The translations under genes were made by a program, and so were the position numbers. A DNA stretch of 43,291 nt, from assembly GCF_001482405.1 (NCBI RefSeq), contig NZ_LPXO01000023.1:1-43291 (forward strand), given 5' to 3'. Below, piece after piece: positions 34,434 to 42,149 of this stretch (the first letter of the stretch is position 1; every line of letters starts with the position of its first letter). Source of the DNA: Pseudoponticoccus marisrubri (GTDB lineage Bacteria > Pseudomonadota > Alphaproteobacteria > Rhodobacterales > Rhodobacteraceae). Under the pieces are notes generated by a model that had not been told where the DNA came from, made no database searches, and saw nothing but the letters and a program-made list of their open reading frames with translations.

Positions 34434-34692
34434 GGTGCCTCCTTCGAAATGCGTGAGTGTTCAGGCTTTCAAAGGTGCTGGTCCATCGATCCCTCCATCG
34501 GTTCTGTGACCGGTTAGCAGAGTTTCCGCGACAAATCCACACCTCGTCGCGCAGGGGTACACGCTCGCTTGAAAAGGGTTCCCCACAGACGATCCGGTGC
34601 GTCGGCATCGACATCTTGCGCGGCGGGCGTGGCGGTGCTAATCCCGCTCCACCGGAAAGCGCTAGGCATCGCACCGATGTCACCGGCGCCAA

Positions 34693-34768
34693 GCCCCTAT
34701 AGCTCAGCTGGTAGAGCAACTGATTTGTAATCAGTAGGTCCGCGGTTCGAGTCCGTGTGGGGGCACCA
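34693..34768 (+). tRNA. tRNA-Thr (anticodon UGU)
   Basis: Acceptor stem GCCCCTA (34693-34699) pairs with TGGGGGC (34758-34764), with one G-T pair. The anticodon stem ACTGA/TCAGT holds the loop TTTGTAA, giving anticodon TGT at 34726-34728. The T-arm GGTTCGAGTCC is standard, and CCA is encoded at 34766-34768. An integrase gene begins 142 bases later, so its 3' end is the probable attachment core of the element. Confidence 0.95.
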
Positions 34769-34769
34769 C

Positions 34770-34790
34770 TTAAACACCAGTTAAACACAG
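34770..34790. repeat. Tandem TTAAACAC repeat next to the tRNA
   Basis: TTAAACACCAG (34770-34780) is followed at once by TTAAACACAG (34781-34790). It begins two bases after the tRNA CCA end, a position where arm-type integrase or excisionase sites are often found. The role is inferred. Confidence 0.4.
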
Positions 34791-34873
34791 AGTTCCAAAG
34801 CAATTACCTCAATGAAATGAGGTGCTTGCGCAATCTGTGGTTGGGTTTGAGTTTGGTTGGAACATAACATGAA

Positions 34874-34900
34874 CCTTGTAACGCGAAGGCCATTACAAGG
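34874..34900. promoter_or_regulatory. Inverted repeat covering the integrase ribosome site
   Basis: CCTTGTAA (34874-34881) pairs with TTACAAGG (34893-34900) across 11 bases. The right arm contains AAGG, the Shine-Dalgarno of the integrase ATG at 34910. The left arm plus CGC (CTTGTAACGC) recurs exactly at 38321-38330. It could be an operator for an element repressor or an RNA fold that limits integrase translation. Confidence 0.5.
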
Positions 34901-34909
34901 ATTTCAAAA

Positions 34910-36154
34910 ATGCCCCATATCAAATTCACCGACACCAACGTCGGCGCGATTCCGACGTCGGACAAGACCGTCTGGTACACAGACCCTGAGCAGAAAGGCT
35001 TGCGCCTTTGTGTGACAAAGACTGGCGTTAAGACTTGGTACGTCAACAAGTGGGATCCGACAGCGAACAAAGTGCGCTCGGTCAAGCTCGCCCAATGGGC
35101 GTCGAAGGTGACGCACTGCAAATGGGCGAAGGATCAGCGCGGCCTTGTCGCGCATGGCATCGTGTCGGGCGACGTCTTGAACAAGGCCGAGACACGGGCG
35201 AAGGAGGCGGACGAGCGTGCCAACGCGCTGCCGACGTTTCGCGAGGCGCTTGAACAATTCATCGAACACCGCACGACCAGCAGACAGTCAGGCAAAGCGC
35301 GGATGATGGAGACAACGGCCAAGGACTACCGCGCGACGTTCAACAAGCATCTGGCGCAATGGGCGGACGTGCATGTGGACAGGTTGCCAATTCTTGAGAT
35401 CAATCAATACCTGAATGCGGTGCAGATCACGCGCCCGAACGCCGCCCATGTCGCGGCAACGGTGGCCGGGGCGACGGTACGTTTCATCAACAAGCTCTGC
35501 GCTCTTGCTCTACCGATCCCGTCGCTTCTGGAAGGCACCAAGATGCGGTCGCGCGTCGAGACCGGTAAACTCGATATGCAAGTCCCTTGGGAGGACCGCT
35601 GGGATGAGATTGAAGAAATCCCGAATGAGCATATCCGCCTGTGTTGGAAGATCACTTGGTATACGGGCTTCCGAGGTCGTGGGCTACGCGCTTTGACGTG
35701 GGACCAAGTTGATCTCGACGATGGTGTTGTGACCTTCGAGAGGCTCAAACGTCAGGAGGTTGAGCGGACCATCGTTCTCGCGGACGATGTGGTCAGGTTG
35801 TTTAAACGCCTTCACGAAATTCGCTATGATGACTGTGAATGGGTGTTCCCGTCGCGTGTCGTGCGCCGGGATACGCGCGGCCACTTGGACGTGCTGGACA
35901 AACTGCCTCTGACAAAGCCGGGAGACTTGCGCCATTTCTGGATGACCGTTGCGCGGGAAGTTGCGCCGCGTCACGTTCACAGGTGGCTGGCACAGCAGAC
36001 CATGACCGACAATGACCTGCGGATGCTCGGCCACTACGGCGAACCGACGTATGAAGAACAGAAGGCAGCGGCAAATGCGATTGCGGCGGCGATCAGCAAG
36101 CGGATTCAGGCAGCACCTTCTTCCGTTGTTGAATTGCGCCGAAACACCGCCTAA
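34910..36154 (+). CDS. Tyrosine-recombinase integrase with a DUF4102-like N-terminus
   Basis: 414 residues. Residues 1-60 resemble the arm-binding DUF4102 domain (TDPEQKGLRLCVTKTGVKTW). The core-binding part is at about 108-200 and the catalytic domain at about 235-400. TGFRGRGLRALTWDQVD supplies the first catalytic Arg (Arg255), GDLRHFWMTVA the second (Arg341), and MLGHYGEPTYEEQ the late His375. Two departures are visible: Gly338 replaces the usual His of HxxR, and the tyrosines near the end (376, 381) are not at the usual nine residues after the His. AAGGA lies about 8 bases before the ATG. It probably inserted the element into tRNA-Thr. Confidence 0.85.
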   Translation: MPHIKFTDTNVGAIPTSDKTVWYTDPEQKGLRLCVTKTGVKTWYVNKWDPTANKVRSVKLAQWASKVTHCKWAKDQRGLVAHGIVSGDVLNKAETRAKEADERANALPTFREALEQFIEHRTTSRQSGKARMMETTAKDYRATFNKHLAQWADVHVDRLPILEINQYLNAVQITRPNAAHVAATVAGATVRFINKLCALALPIPSLLEGTKMRSRVETGKLDMQVPWEDRWDEIEEIPNEHIRLCWKITWYTGFRGRGLRALTWDQVDLDDGVVTFERLKRQEVERTIVLADDVVRLFKRLHEIRYDDCEWVFPSRVVRRDTRGHLDVLDKLPLTKPGDLRHFWMTVAREVAPRHVHRWLAQQTMTDNDLRMLGHYGEPTYEEQKAAANAIAAAISKRIQAAPSSVVELRRNTA

Positions 36155-36224
36155 ATTGAAAACACCAATACCTCCATGCCTATAGGTAGTGACCCGGATA
36201 GGTGTGAGGCCGACGCGTGAGAGT

Positions 36225-36239
36225 AGTGGCATTGCCACT
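36225..36239. promoter_or_regulatory. Small inverted repeat upstream of the excisionase remnant
   Basis: AGTGGC-ATT-GCCACT lies in the 139-base gap between the integrase stop and the AlpA-like frame. It may end the integrase transcript or bind a regulator. Nothing else is recognisable in this gap. Confidence 0.3.
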
Positions 36240-36293
36240 CAGGAAGCGGGAGACGCGTTGGTCATGTGGGTTCCCATCACAGGACCTATAATC

Positions 36294-36527
36294 ATGACCA
36301 TTGACCAAATCGCGTCACAAATCGACTCTCTCCGAGCGGATTTGATCCGTTCAAATCCACCTCTGATAATGACCAGCGCCGAAGCCGCCGGGTTTCTTGG
36401 CGTGTAAGATGAAACGATGCTGCGCTGGCGCAAAGACGGTTTTGGACCGTCATATTCGCAGCCCAATTGCCGAATTGTGCGATACCTTCGCGACGATGTG
36501 GTCGCATGGCTCGAGGAGAATAGGTGA
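36294..36527 (+). pseudogene. AlpA-like excisionase/regulator interrupted by an in-frame TAA
   Basis: The frame from the ATG at 36294 to TGA at 36525-36527 encodes 76 residues apart from one TAA at 36405-36407. Before the stop: LIMTSAEAAGFLGV. After it, in the same frame: DETMLRWRKDGFGPSYSQ, then VRYLRDDVVAWLEENR. Joined, this is a complete MerR/AlpA-type helix-turn-helix, as in excisionases, with the stop inside the recognition motif, where related proteins usually have Ser or Thr. A single change (for example TCA to TAA) explains it. AGGA lies about 9 bases before the ATG. The real end overlaps the next gene's start (TGATG). Confidence 0.75.
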
Positions 36528-37726
36528 TGAAATATCAGGAGGCAAAACAAGACGTCGAGCAATTCACCGGCGGTGACGAGGTGCTGCGGGTGTTTCGCGG
36601 GTCGATCACGAAAGCAGTTGAGGCTGGGCAAAAGTTCGCGCTGGACCATCCGCGCATCCAGAAGAAAGTGACATACGAGACACTACGGGCCGGGTTGAAA
36701 GGTGAAACGGTGCGTGTCCCGACATTTGAGACGCTGGTCGATTTGCATTGTGCCATCGACGAAGAGCCAAGAGCATACTGTGAACCTCCCGCGATCCCTG
36801 AGACATTCGACGAGTTCAGGAAGGTGGCGCTCGAATACGCCTCCAACGTCTGGTGGTATGAAACCCTCGGTCTGGCCGATTTGGTCAAGCCCGCGTCATG
36901 GCAGGCGCAGCTTTCACGCGAAGGCACACCCAGAGCATGGCCGCAGGTCCGCGAACGCGCGGTAGAATGGCGTGAGAAAGCTTTGAAAGCCCTTGACGCT
37001 TGGGAGCATCGACTGCGCGAGAAGAAACACGCGCGAGAGATGATAGATACTTGGGTCAAGGATGTGCTCGACAAGGAAGGCGAAATCGCGGCAAGGGCCG
37101 AGTTCAAGCGTCTCAAGCAATATGACTTCATCGAGTATTCTGGGCACAATTCGTTTGACCCGGCCAAACCAGATCAAGAGCAATTCACATTCGCGGAAAT
37201 GGAAGAGAGCGATTGGTTGCCCGAGTATCAAGAGCGGCTGGAAGCCGGTTGGTCGCGTTATCGCCCTGACGACCCAGAACCTGATCGAGTAAGTCGGCGG
37301 CTTGGAGTTGCAAACTTCTGTGACGACTATCTAGTGACAGCATGGGCGGCAGATTGCGAGTTCGAACGCCACGAGACATGGGACCCGTTTTTGCGATGTT
37401 TGTCGGGACCAGAGCGCGTTGTCCGGATCAAAGTAAAACGCGATGCCCGCCACGCATTGGAAGGCGAAGAAATCCTGCGCGACAAGACCAAGAAGTACGT
37501 CGATGGTCGTCGCGTTGACGAATACGCAGAATACGTCTGGCGGTGGCGCGATGCGGACGAGCTAGACACACGCGTCGATGCGGAGGTCAGAGATAAGGCG
37601 ATCAAGCTCGGATTTGCCATGGTTGATGGCACTGTGGAAACGCCCCGTGAACTGCTCAGGGATGTTGTGCAGCCGATTGAGCAGGACGATCCACAGTGCC
37701 CAAGGGGGCCTTACACGATTAGCTGA
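36527..37726 (+). CDS. Unrecognised 399-residue element protein
   Basis: The ATG at 36527 shares a base with the stop of the excisionase frame. The protein is highly charged and Trp-rich. Residues about 45-75 (KVTYETLRAGLKGE ... TFETLVDLHCAID) look like a short helix-turn-helix repressor-type segment; about 120-200 are predicted helical and perhaps coiled-coil (RERAVEWREKALKALDAWEH and EKKHAREMIDTW). No enzyme motif such as Walker A or a primase or nuclease site is visible. Its place after int and alpA is where satellites often keep replication or regulation genes, but no function can be assigned. Confidence 0.6.
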   Translation: MKYQEAKQDVEQFTGGDEVLRVFRGSITKAVEAGQKFALDHPRIQKKVTYETLRAGLKGETVRVPTFETLVDLHCAIDEEPRAYCEPPAIPETFDEFRKVALEYASNVWWYETLGLADLVKPASWQAQLSREGTPRAWPQVRERAVEWREKALKALDAWEHRLREKKHAREMIDTWVKDVLDKEGEIAARAEFKRLKQYDFIEYSGHNSFDPAKPDQEQFTFAEMEESDWLPEYQERLEAGWSRYRPDDPEPDRVSRRLGVANFCDDYLVTAWAADCEFERHETWDPFLRCLSGPERVVRIKVKRDARHALEGEEILRDKTKKYVDGRRVDEYAEYVWRWRDADELDTRVDAEVRDKAIKLGFAMVDGTVETPRELLRDVVQPIEQDDPQCPRGPYTIS

Positions 37727-37910
37727 TAGCGTCGAGGCGCAGCATGGCGGCACGCGCCGTTGCGCCTCGGACATTGTTCGAAATCCAAGCGCGCACAAGC
37801 TGCGGGCGTTTTTGGGGCTTGGAATGCTGGAAGCGTGATTGCGCGTCAGCAATTATCTCGTCGAGGTATTCAGCCATGTGCGGTGTGCGCGGTGGAAAGT
37901 CAAAAGGCAT
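37719..37910 (-). CDS. Small element protein (63 residues), unknown
   Basis: The frame starts MPFDFPPRTPHMAEYLDEII and ends AAMLRLDAIS. AAGAAGGA lies 8 bases before the ATG at 37910, a strong ribosome site; an ATG nine bases earlier lacks room for one. It overlaps the end of the 399-residue gene by eight bases in convergent orientation. A helical acid-then-basic composition is all that can be seen. It is the only minus-strand gene supported inside the element and could be a regulator. Confidence 0.4.
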   Translation of the reverse strand: MPFDFPPRTPHMAEYLDEIIADAQSRFQHSKPQKRPQLVRAWISNNVRGATARAAMLRLDAIS

Positions 37911-38320
37911 TCGGGTCATCCTTCTTGATTGGGTTCGGGAACGTCAGACGTTCTCTCTGTTGCGGTGTTGATGCGTGGCATCATACAGGCAGCAGCCAGC
38001 GGAATCCGACTGTAATGGCAGGTGACGATAAGGGAGTTATAGGTGCAGGGGCGTTGAGGCAGGACGCTCGGTATTCTTGATGCGTCTATTCGCGCGCGCA
38101 CACATATCTGTAATAAAATAATGATGCACTTAGGCGGTCATTCGCATCATTATTTTCTTGCATATACGCACGCACGCGCGCGCAATGCAGTGCATCACTG
38201 TCGCCCTGACTCCCGTCAGAAAGACGTCCCCTTGAGGCGTCTCCCAAGCCCACCTGATAGGCTATCAGTAGGTTAAGTATGCCAACTCATTGAACTGTAA
38301 GCATCATTCTGCATTCGCGA

Positions 38321-38345
38321 CTTGTAACGCACCGCATGTTACAAG
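38321..38345. promoter_or_regulatory. Second copy of the CTTGTAAC inverted repeat
   Basis: CTTGTAAC (38321-38328) and GTTACAAG (38338-38345) form a perfect 8-bp inverted repeat across nine bases. The sequence CTTGTAACGC is identical to the site upstream of the integrase at 34875-34884. No gene starts directly after it. A shared repressor operator is the simplest reading. Confidence 0.5.
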
Positions 38346-38690
38346 GTTTTCGTCGATTTAGGCCCGACCACCCCCCTTTTCTCTGCCGCCGATCCCCGGA
38401 CCCGGGCGCATTTAGAAGATCACAATTCCACGATTTTCCCGCCGCGCCCGCAGGGCACATATCCCCTGTGCGCTGCCACCGCATCAAAGCCGCAGCGAAA
38501 CCGCCCAAGCAACGCGTTCCTGCACATGCGCCCCACCATCATGCCCGCCACCCCACAACCGCCCGTCTCTGACGCGCTCTGCAAGCCTGCGCGAACCGCC
38601 CATACGCGCCACCTGCTTTTCGCGGTTCGCTACCTGAAACTCCGGGAACGCCCGCCGCGCGTTCCTGATATGTTCTTTCTATGCTCGCAC

Positions 38691-38721
38691 GTCGGCGGGT
38701 CGCCCGCACCTGCCCGCCGAC
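38691..38721 (+). terminator. GC hairpin before the packaging genes
   Basis: GTCGGCGGG (38691-38699) pairs with CCCGCCGAC (38713-38721) around a 13-base loop, 24 bases before the ATG at 38746. There is no U-run. It may mark the leader of the packaging operon. Confidence 0.4.
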
Positions 38722-38745
38722 ACCCAAACAGAGAAAGAAAATCGA

Positions 38746-39021
38746 ATGCCCCTGCAATCCGTCACAATCCAGCCGACGCCTCACGGCTCCCGCCTCTTGG
38801 GCGAAGACATTCACACGGCCTTTCACATGGACGTGCCGCTGCCTCCCTTTGACCTCCACCAACTGATCATTGCCGCCGCGAAATCCGACGACCTGCATCC
38901 GCGCGCCGAACTCATGGGCGTGATCGCTGATCGAACTGAAACCGGCGTCCGCATCCGCGTTGTCGCCAATGCGGCCCACTTCGACATTCCTTGGCCCCTG
39001 ATCGTGCGGGGCATCAAATGA
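38746..39021 (+). CDS. Small protein upstream of the portal gene, unknown
   Basis: 91 residues from an ATG preceded by AGAAAGAAAA. It includes GEDIHTAFHMDVPLPPFDLH, QLIIAAAKSDDLHPRAELMG and IADRTETGVRIRVVANAAHF, suggesting a small alpha/beta fold. No family is recognised. Its stop overlaps the portal start by four bases (ATGA), so it belongs to the packaging operon. Frames on either strand that overlap it are shadows. Confidence 0.55.
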   Translation: MPLQSVTIQPTPHGSRLLGEDIHTAFHMDVPLPPFDLHQLIIAAAKSDDLHPRAELMGVIADRTETGVRIRVVANAAHFDIPWPLIVRGIK

Positions 39022-40400
39022 CCAAGATCAAGCACCGCACCTACCAAGAGCAGCGCCAAGCCTATGACAAAATCCGCGATGTGATTGCGGGCGAAGACCG
39101 GCTAGGAAACGCAGGCGCTCGATACCTCCCCGAACCCGAAGGCATGACGACCGCCCAATACACCCGCTATGTGCAAGGTTCGTCCTTCTATGCGGTGGCC
39201 GAACGCACCCTGCGCGGTATGGTCGGTGCGGTGACGCGCAACGCCCCAGTCCTTGAATTGCCCGAACGGATTGCAGGGATGCGCGACACCGCGACCTTCG
39301 AGGGGCATTCGCTCGACGTGCTTCTGGAAAGCGCCCTGCGCGAAGTCCTGTCACTTGGGCGGTATGCGATGCTGCTCGACTACCCGACCGACGGTGCAGC
39401 CCCAGGCTCTGCACCGTTCATTTCTACCTTCGACGCAGAGTCGATCTTGGACTGGAAAGAGGAACTTGTCGGCGGGCGTCAGAAGCTGACCTACCTGCGC
39501 CTGCATGAGACGAACCGCGACCTTGAAGACACAGGCGTCGAGCAGCACCTCGTCCTGACACTCGATCCCGCCTACACGGTCAAACGCTACCACGTCAAAT
39601 TGCAGCGCAACGGCCCTGACGTTCAGTCGGTCGAAGAAGTGCAAGTCGGCGAAGACATCACGCCGACAATCGACGGCTCGCCCATGTTCGACATTCCGGC
39701 GGTGATCGTGTCGCCCTACAACCTGAAAGCAGACGTTGAAAAGCCGCCTTTCCTCGATCTCGTCAACGTCAACCTCGCCCACTGGCGCGTGAGTGCGGAC
39801 TATTACTGGTCGCTCTACCTGACGTCCCAACCGACGCCTTGGGTCGCCGGGGCGATCAATGAGAAAAACAAGCCGAGGCAAATCGGCAGCGGGGCGTTTT
39901 GGATCTTGCCTCAAGGGGCGCAAGCGGGAATGCTTGAGTTCACAGGTGCAGGCATCGCGGCGCAAAAGACCGCTCTCGACGATCTCACGGCCCAAATGGC
40001 AACGCTTGGTGCGCGGATGGTCTACGACGGCAAAGGGCGCAACGAGACCACCGACACGGCCCGTCTGCATCACCGCTCCGAACTGTCCCTGCTTCACAGC
40101 AGCGTCAACATGGTCGAGGCCGGTCTGACGAAACTCCTGCGCCTTGCCGCTGAGTGGACGCGTCCCGGCACCGCCGACGATGTTGTCTTCAAACTGCACC
40201 GTGACTTCGTGACCGCCCAGATGGACCCGGCCATCCTCACGGCCCTGCTCAAGGCATACACCGCTGGCGCGATCTCGCACGATACCTTCCTGATGAACCT
40301 CAAGAAGGGCGAACTGATGGACGTGAACCGCGCCCTCGACGATGAACGCGACCTGATCGAAGAGGACGAAAACGTGTTGCCCATGCCTGGAGTTGCGTGA
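39018..40400 (+). CDS. Phage portal-like protein (DUF4055)
   Basis: 460 residues. TYQEQRQAYDKIRDVIAGED near the start, TLRGMVGAVTRNAPVLELPE, LLESALREVLSLGRYAMLLD, the PYNLKADVEKPPFLDLVNVN and the AHWRVSADYYWSLYLTSQPT segment, and the late NRALDDERDLIEEDEN match DUF4055 proteins, which stand in the portal position of phage packaging modules. A dodecameric portal would join capsid and tail and pass DNA during packaging. The start overlaps the upstream gene by four bases; the stop shares a base with the next gene. Here it precedes, rather than follows, the terminase genes. Confidence 0.75.
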   Translation: MTKIKHRTYQEQRQAYDKIRDVIAGEDRLGNAGARYLPEPEGMTTAQYTRYVQGSSFYAVAERTLRGMVGAVTRNAPVLELPERIAGMRDTATFEGHSLDVLLESALREVLSLGRYAMLLDYPTDGAAPGSAPFISTFDAESILDWKEELVGGRQKLTYLRLHETNRDLEDTGVEQHLVLTLDPAYTVKRYHVKLQRNGPDVQSVEEVQVGEDITPTIDGSPMFDIPAVIVSPYNLKADVEKPPFLDLVNVNLAHWRVSADYYWSLYLTSQPTPWVAGAINEKNKPRQIGSGAFWILPQGAQAGMLEFTGAGIAAQKTALDDLTAQMATLGARMVYDGKGRNETTDTARLHHRSELSLLHSSVNMVEAGLTKLLRLAAEWTRPGTADDVVFKLHRDFVTAQMDPAILTALLKAYTAGAISHDTFLMNLKKGELMDVNRALDDERDLIEEDENVLPMPGVA

Positions 40401-41021
40401 TGCTCACCGACCCCCGACTTTGGCCAGCACAATTCGCGAACGCCGCCAGAAGAACTCCTGATCTTTGCTGTTCTGTCTCGTGCGATCTTGGACCTGTTTG
40501 GCCCCACCACTCTGGCGTCCAATCAAGCTGAGGGGAAAAAGTCGAGATACGAGGCCTTTCGGTTTCTGACGGACCATTCGGGCGCGTGGGCGAAGCGGCG
40601 AACTGAGCTTTGCGACGCCATCGGTTTCAACGGTGACGACGTTCGGTCGCGCGTCGTCCGCGTTCTCGAAGGCGACACGAAGGCTCTCGACCACTACGAG
40701 GGGCGCGGCTCTCTGAACCATGTCAAAGAGGCCCGTGAGCTATGGGAGCGTGAAAAAGACGCGCGGGCGCGCCCGCCTGCCCAACGACCCCGCAAGGTCA
40801 AACCGAAACGGAAAACCGTTCGATACATGGAGGCGCGACCCAAGGTCTTGGCGCTGCTGGATCGACCGCGCACCGTGAAGGAACTGTCTGACGAAACCGG
40901 ATTCTCCGACGGCGTGGTCCGCACAGTCCTGGACAAGGCGATTGAGAAAAACACCGTCGAGAAACACGGGCACGAATACCGACGAGTACCTGATACTCCG
41001 GTTGCGGCAGCGGCGGCATAG
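40400..41021 (+). pseudogene. Element protein with a one-base frameshift near 40444-40454
   Basis: From the ATG at 40400 (sharing a base with the portal stop), the frame reads MLTDPRLWPAQFANAA and then runs into poor sequence and a stop at 40529-40531. One base later in the GCCAGAAGAA stretch, the +1 frame continues EELLIFAVLSRAILDLFGPT and is open to 41021. The total length, 622 bases, is one more than a multiple of three. The joined product would have about 206 residues; its C-terminus (LALLDRPRTVKELSDETGFS) looks like a winged helix. A TTG at 40488 could start a shortened protein. A mutation, a sequencing error or programmed shifting would all fit. Confidence 0.6.
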
Positions 41022-41081
41022 GACCGAAAATCATTCCACAGAACGCGAGTTAGGCTCAACATTCTGGTCTTGTGATGGAAC

Positions 41082-41107
41082 GGGGCGGGTTGGGCATGAC
41101 CCGCCCC
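41082..41107 (+). terminator. Hairpin within the packaging module
   Basis: GGGGCGGGT (41082-41090) and ACCCGCCCC (41099-41107) form a 9-bp stem with an 8-base loop. It lies 61 bases after the previous stop and 18 bases before the next ATG. There is no U-run. Confidence 0.45.
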
Positions 41108-41125
41108 AATCACGAGGAACCAGAA

Positions 41126-41491
41126 ATGGCAGATAACGACCAGCAAGCAGAAGCCCTGATTGCAGCACTCGCACCGAAAATCGCAGAAGCGATCCTTCCC
41201 CAAATCACCGAATCCGTTGAAACCCAAATGAAGGGTCTCAAGGACAAGAACGACGAGCTTCTGGACAAGCTCGCGAAGCAAAAAGCGGAAGACAATCACA
41301 GCAAGCTGCTCGCCGCCGCTGAAAGCCAGTACCAAGCCCGCCTTGACGGCAACGGCGTGTATCAGGGGCGCAAAGCCGGCGACTCGATCAAGATCAAGAA
41401 GCCCGATGCGCGTTCGGTGTCCAAATACCGCGAGGCCAAGGCTCTGGCCGAGAAAGAAGGCGTGCCGCTCGAGATCGTAGCCAATGACTAA
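41126..41491 (+). CDS. Coiled-coil element protein, unknown
   Basis: 121 residues. An Ala/Gln-rich helix (QAEALIAALAPKIAEAILPQ) leads into a coiled-coil-like stretch (MKGLKDKNDELLDKLAKQKA), then a basic tail with GRKAGDSIKIKKPDARSV. GAGGA lies 7 bases before the ATG at 41126. The end overlaps the next gene by eight bases. A scaffold or structural role in the packaging module is possible but not shown. Confidence 0.6.
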   Translation: MADNDQQAEALIAALAPKIAEAILPQITESVETQMKGLKDKNDELLDKLAKQKAEDNHSKLLAAAESQYQARLDGNGVYQGRKAGDSIKIKKPDARSVSKYREAKALAEKEGVPLEIVAND

Positions 41492-42149
41492 GAAGGTCAC
41501 TCTGGTGCCCGGAAAGGGGCCGGTGCCGACCGTGCATAAGAAGCGCGGTCCGCCCAAAGGCACGCCGCGAAAGAAAACCCAGCCGCACAAAATGGCGGTG
41601 CTCCCGGATGCAAAGCGGGAGCATTACACGCGGGAGATCGTTCTCGGGCGCATGTCGATGTTTCAGGCGGGCAAAGAGCTTGGAATTTCTGACACGTCGG
41701 TTGCTCGGTATATCACCCAACTCCCCGAAGAGGAAAAACTGGCGATCCTCGCGACCGCAATGCACGACGCTAAGGTCAAAACGGCGATGCAGCACGCGGC
41801 CATCGTCAACGAGTTTGGCGAGGACACCGACAAAGACCTCAAATGGGTTCTGCGTGAGCTAAAGGCACTTCTGGAATCCGCCAAGGGTGACGAAGACCGC
41901 ATGATGCAGTTGGGCGCGTTGAAGGAGCTTCGTCAGAGCCTCATGTCCCTCGCGGACCTGCACGGCAAACTGAACAAGAAGATGGATATTCATCTGAACC
42001 TGAACGAAAGCCCTCAATTCATCCAGTTGCGTTCGATCATTCTGAAAGTGCTCAACAACCACCCAGCCGCGAAGCACGAATTTCTGAACGAGATGGACGC
42101 TATGGGGGTCATTCAGGAACCTGTCCTTGTCGATGATCGGAGGCCGTGA
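41484..42149 (+). CDS. Small-terminase-like DNA-binding protein
   Basis: 221 residues. A basic N-terminus (KKRGPPKGTPRKKTQPHK) precedes a helix-turn-helix, YTREIVLGRMSMFQAGKELG followed by ISDTSVARYI, then a long helical region (LKWVLRELKALLESAKGDED, LGALKELRQSLMSLADLHGK). HTH plus oligomerising helices just before a large terminase is the usual layout of TerS, which recognises the packaging site. The identification rests on layout and position. It overlaps the upstream gene by eight bases and the next by one. Confidence 0.55.
   Translation: MTKKVTLVPGKGPVPTVHKKRGPPKGTPRKKTQPHKMAVLPDAKREHYTREIVLGRMSMFQAGKELGISDTSVARYITQLPEEEKLAILATAMHDAKVKTAMQHAAIVNEFGEDTDKDLKWVLRELKALLESAKGDEDRMMQLGALKELRQSLMSLADLHGKLNKKMDIHLNLNESPQFIQLRSIILKVLNNHPAAKHEFLNEMDAMGVIQEPVLVDDRRP

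Larger units (their letters stand above)
37911..38745. other. Long non-coding, highly structured stretch of the element
   Basis: No convincing gene is found in about 830 bases. It holds a 13-bp perfect inverted repeat (AAAATAATGATGC 38115-38127, GCATCATTATTTT 38144-38156) flanked by alternating purine-pyrimidine runs at 38091-38107 and 38159-38184, then ATGCA-g-TGCAT (38185-38195). Further symmetric sites are CTGATAG-g-CTATCAG (38254-38268) and CTTGTAAC/GTTACAAG (38321-38345). GC hairpins at 38645-38665 and 38691-38721 precede the packaging genes. An origin, transcription terminator or regulatory RNA region is plausible; none is proved. Confidence 0.5.

Noticed and set aside
38091-38345. A CRISPR array in the repeat-rich gap
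   Set aside because: The repeats are inverted pairs of differing sequence, not regularly spaced direct repeats, and no cas gene is present.
38287-38508. A 73-codon minus-strand frame in the element's gap
   Set aside because: No ribosome site and unnatural composition; it runs through the palindromic region.
38526-38852. A 108-codon plus-strand frame before the portal operon
   Set aside because: Pro/Arg-rich, no ribosome site, and overlaps the better supported 91-residue gene in another frame.
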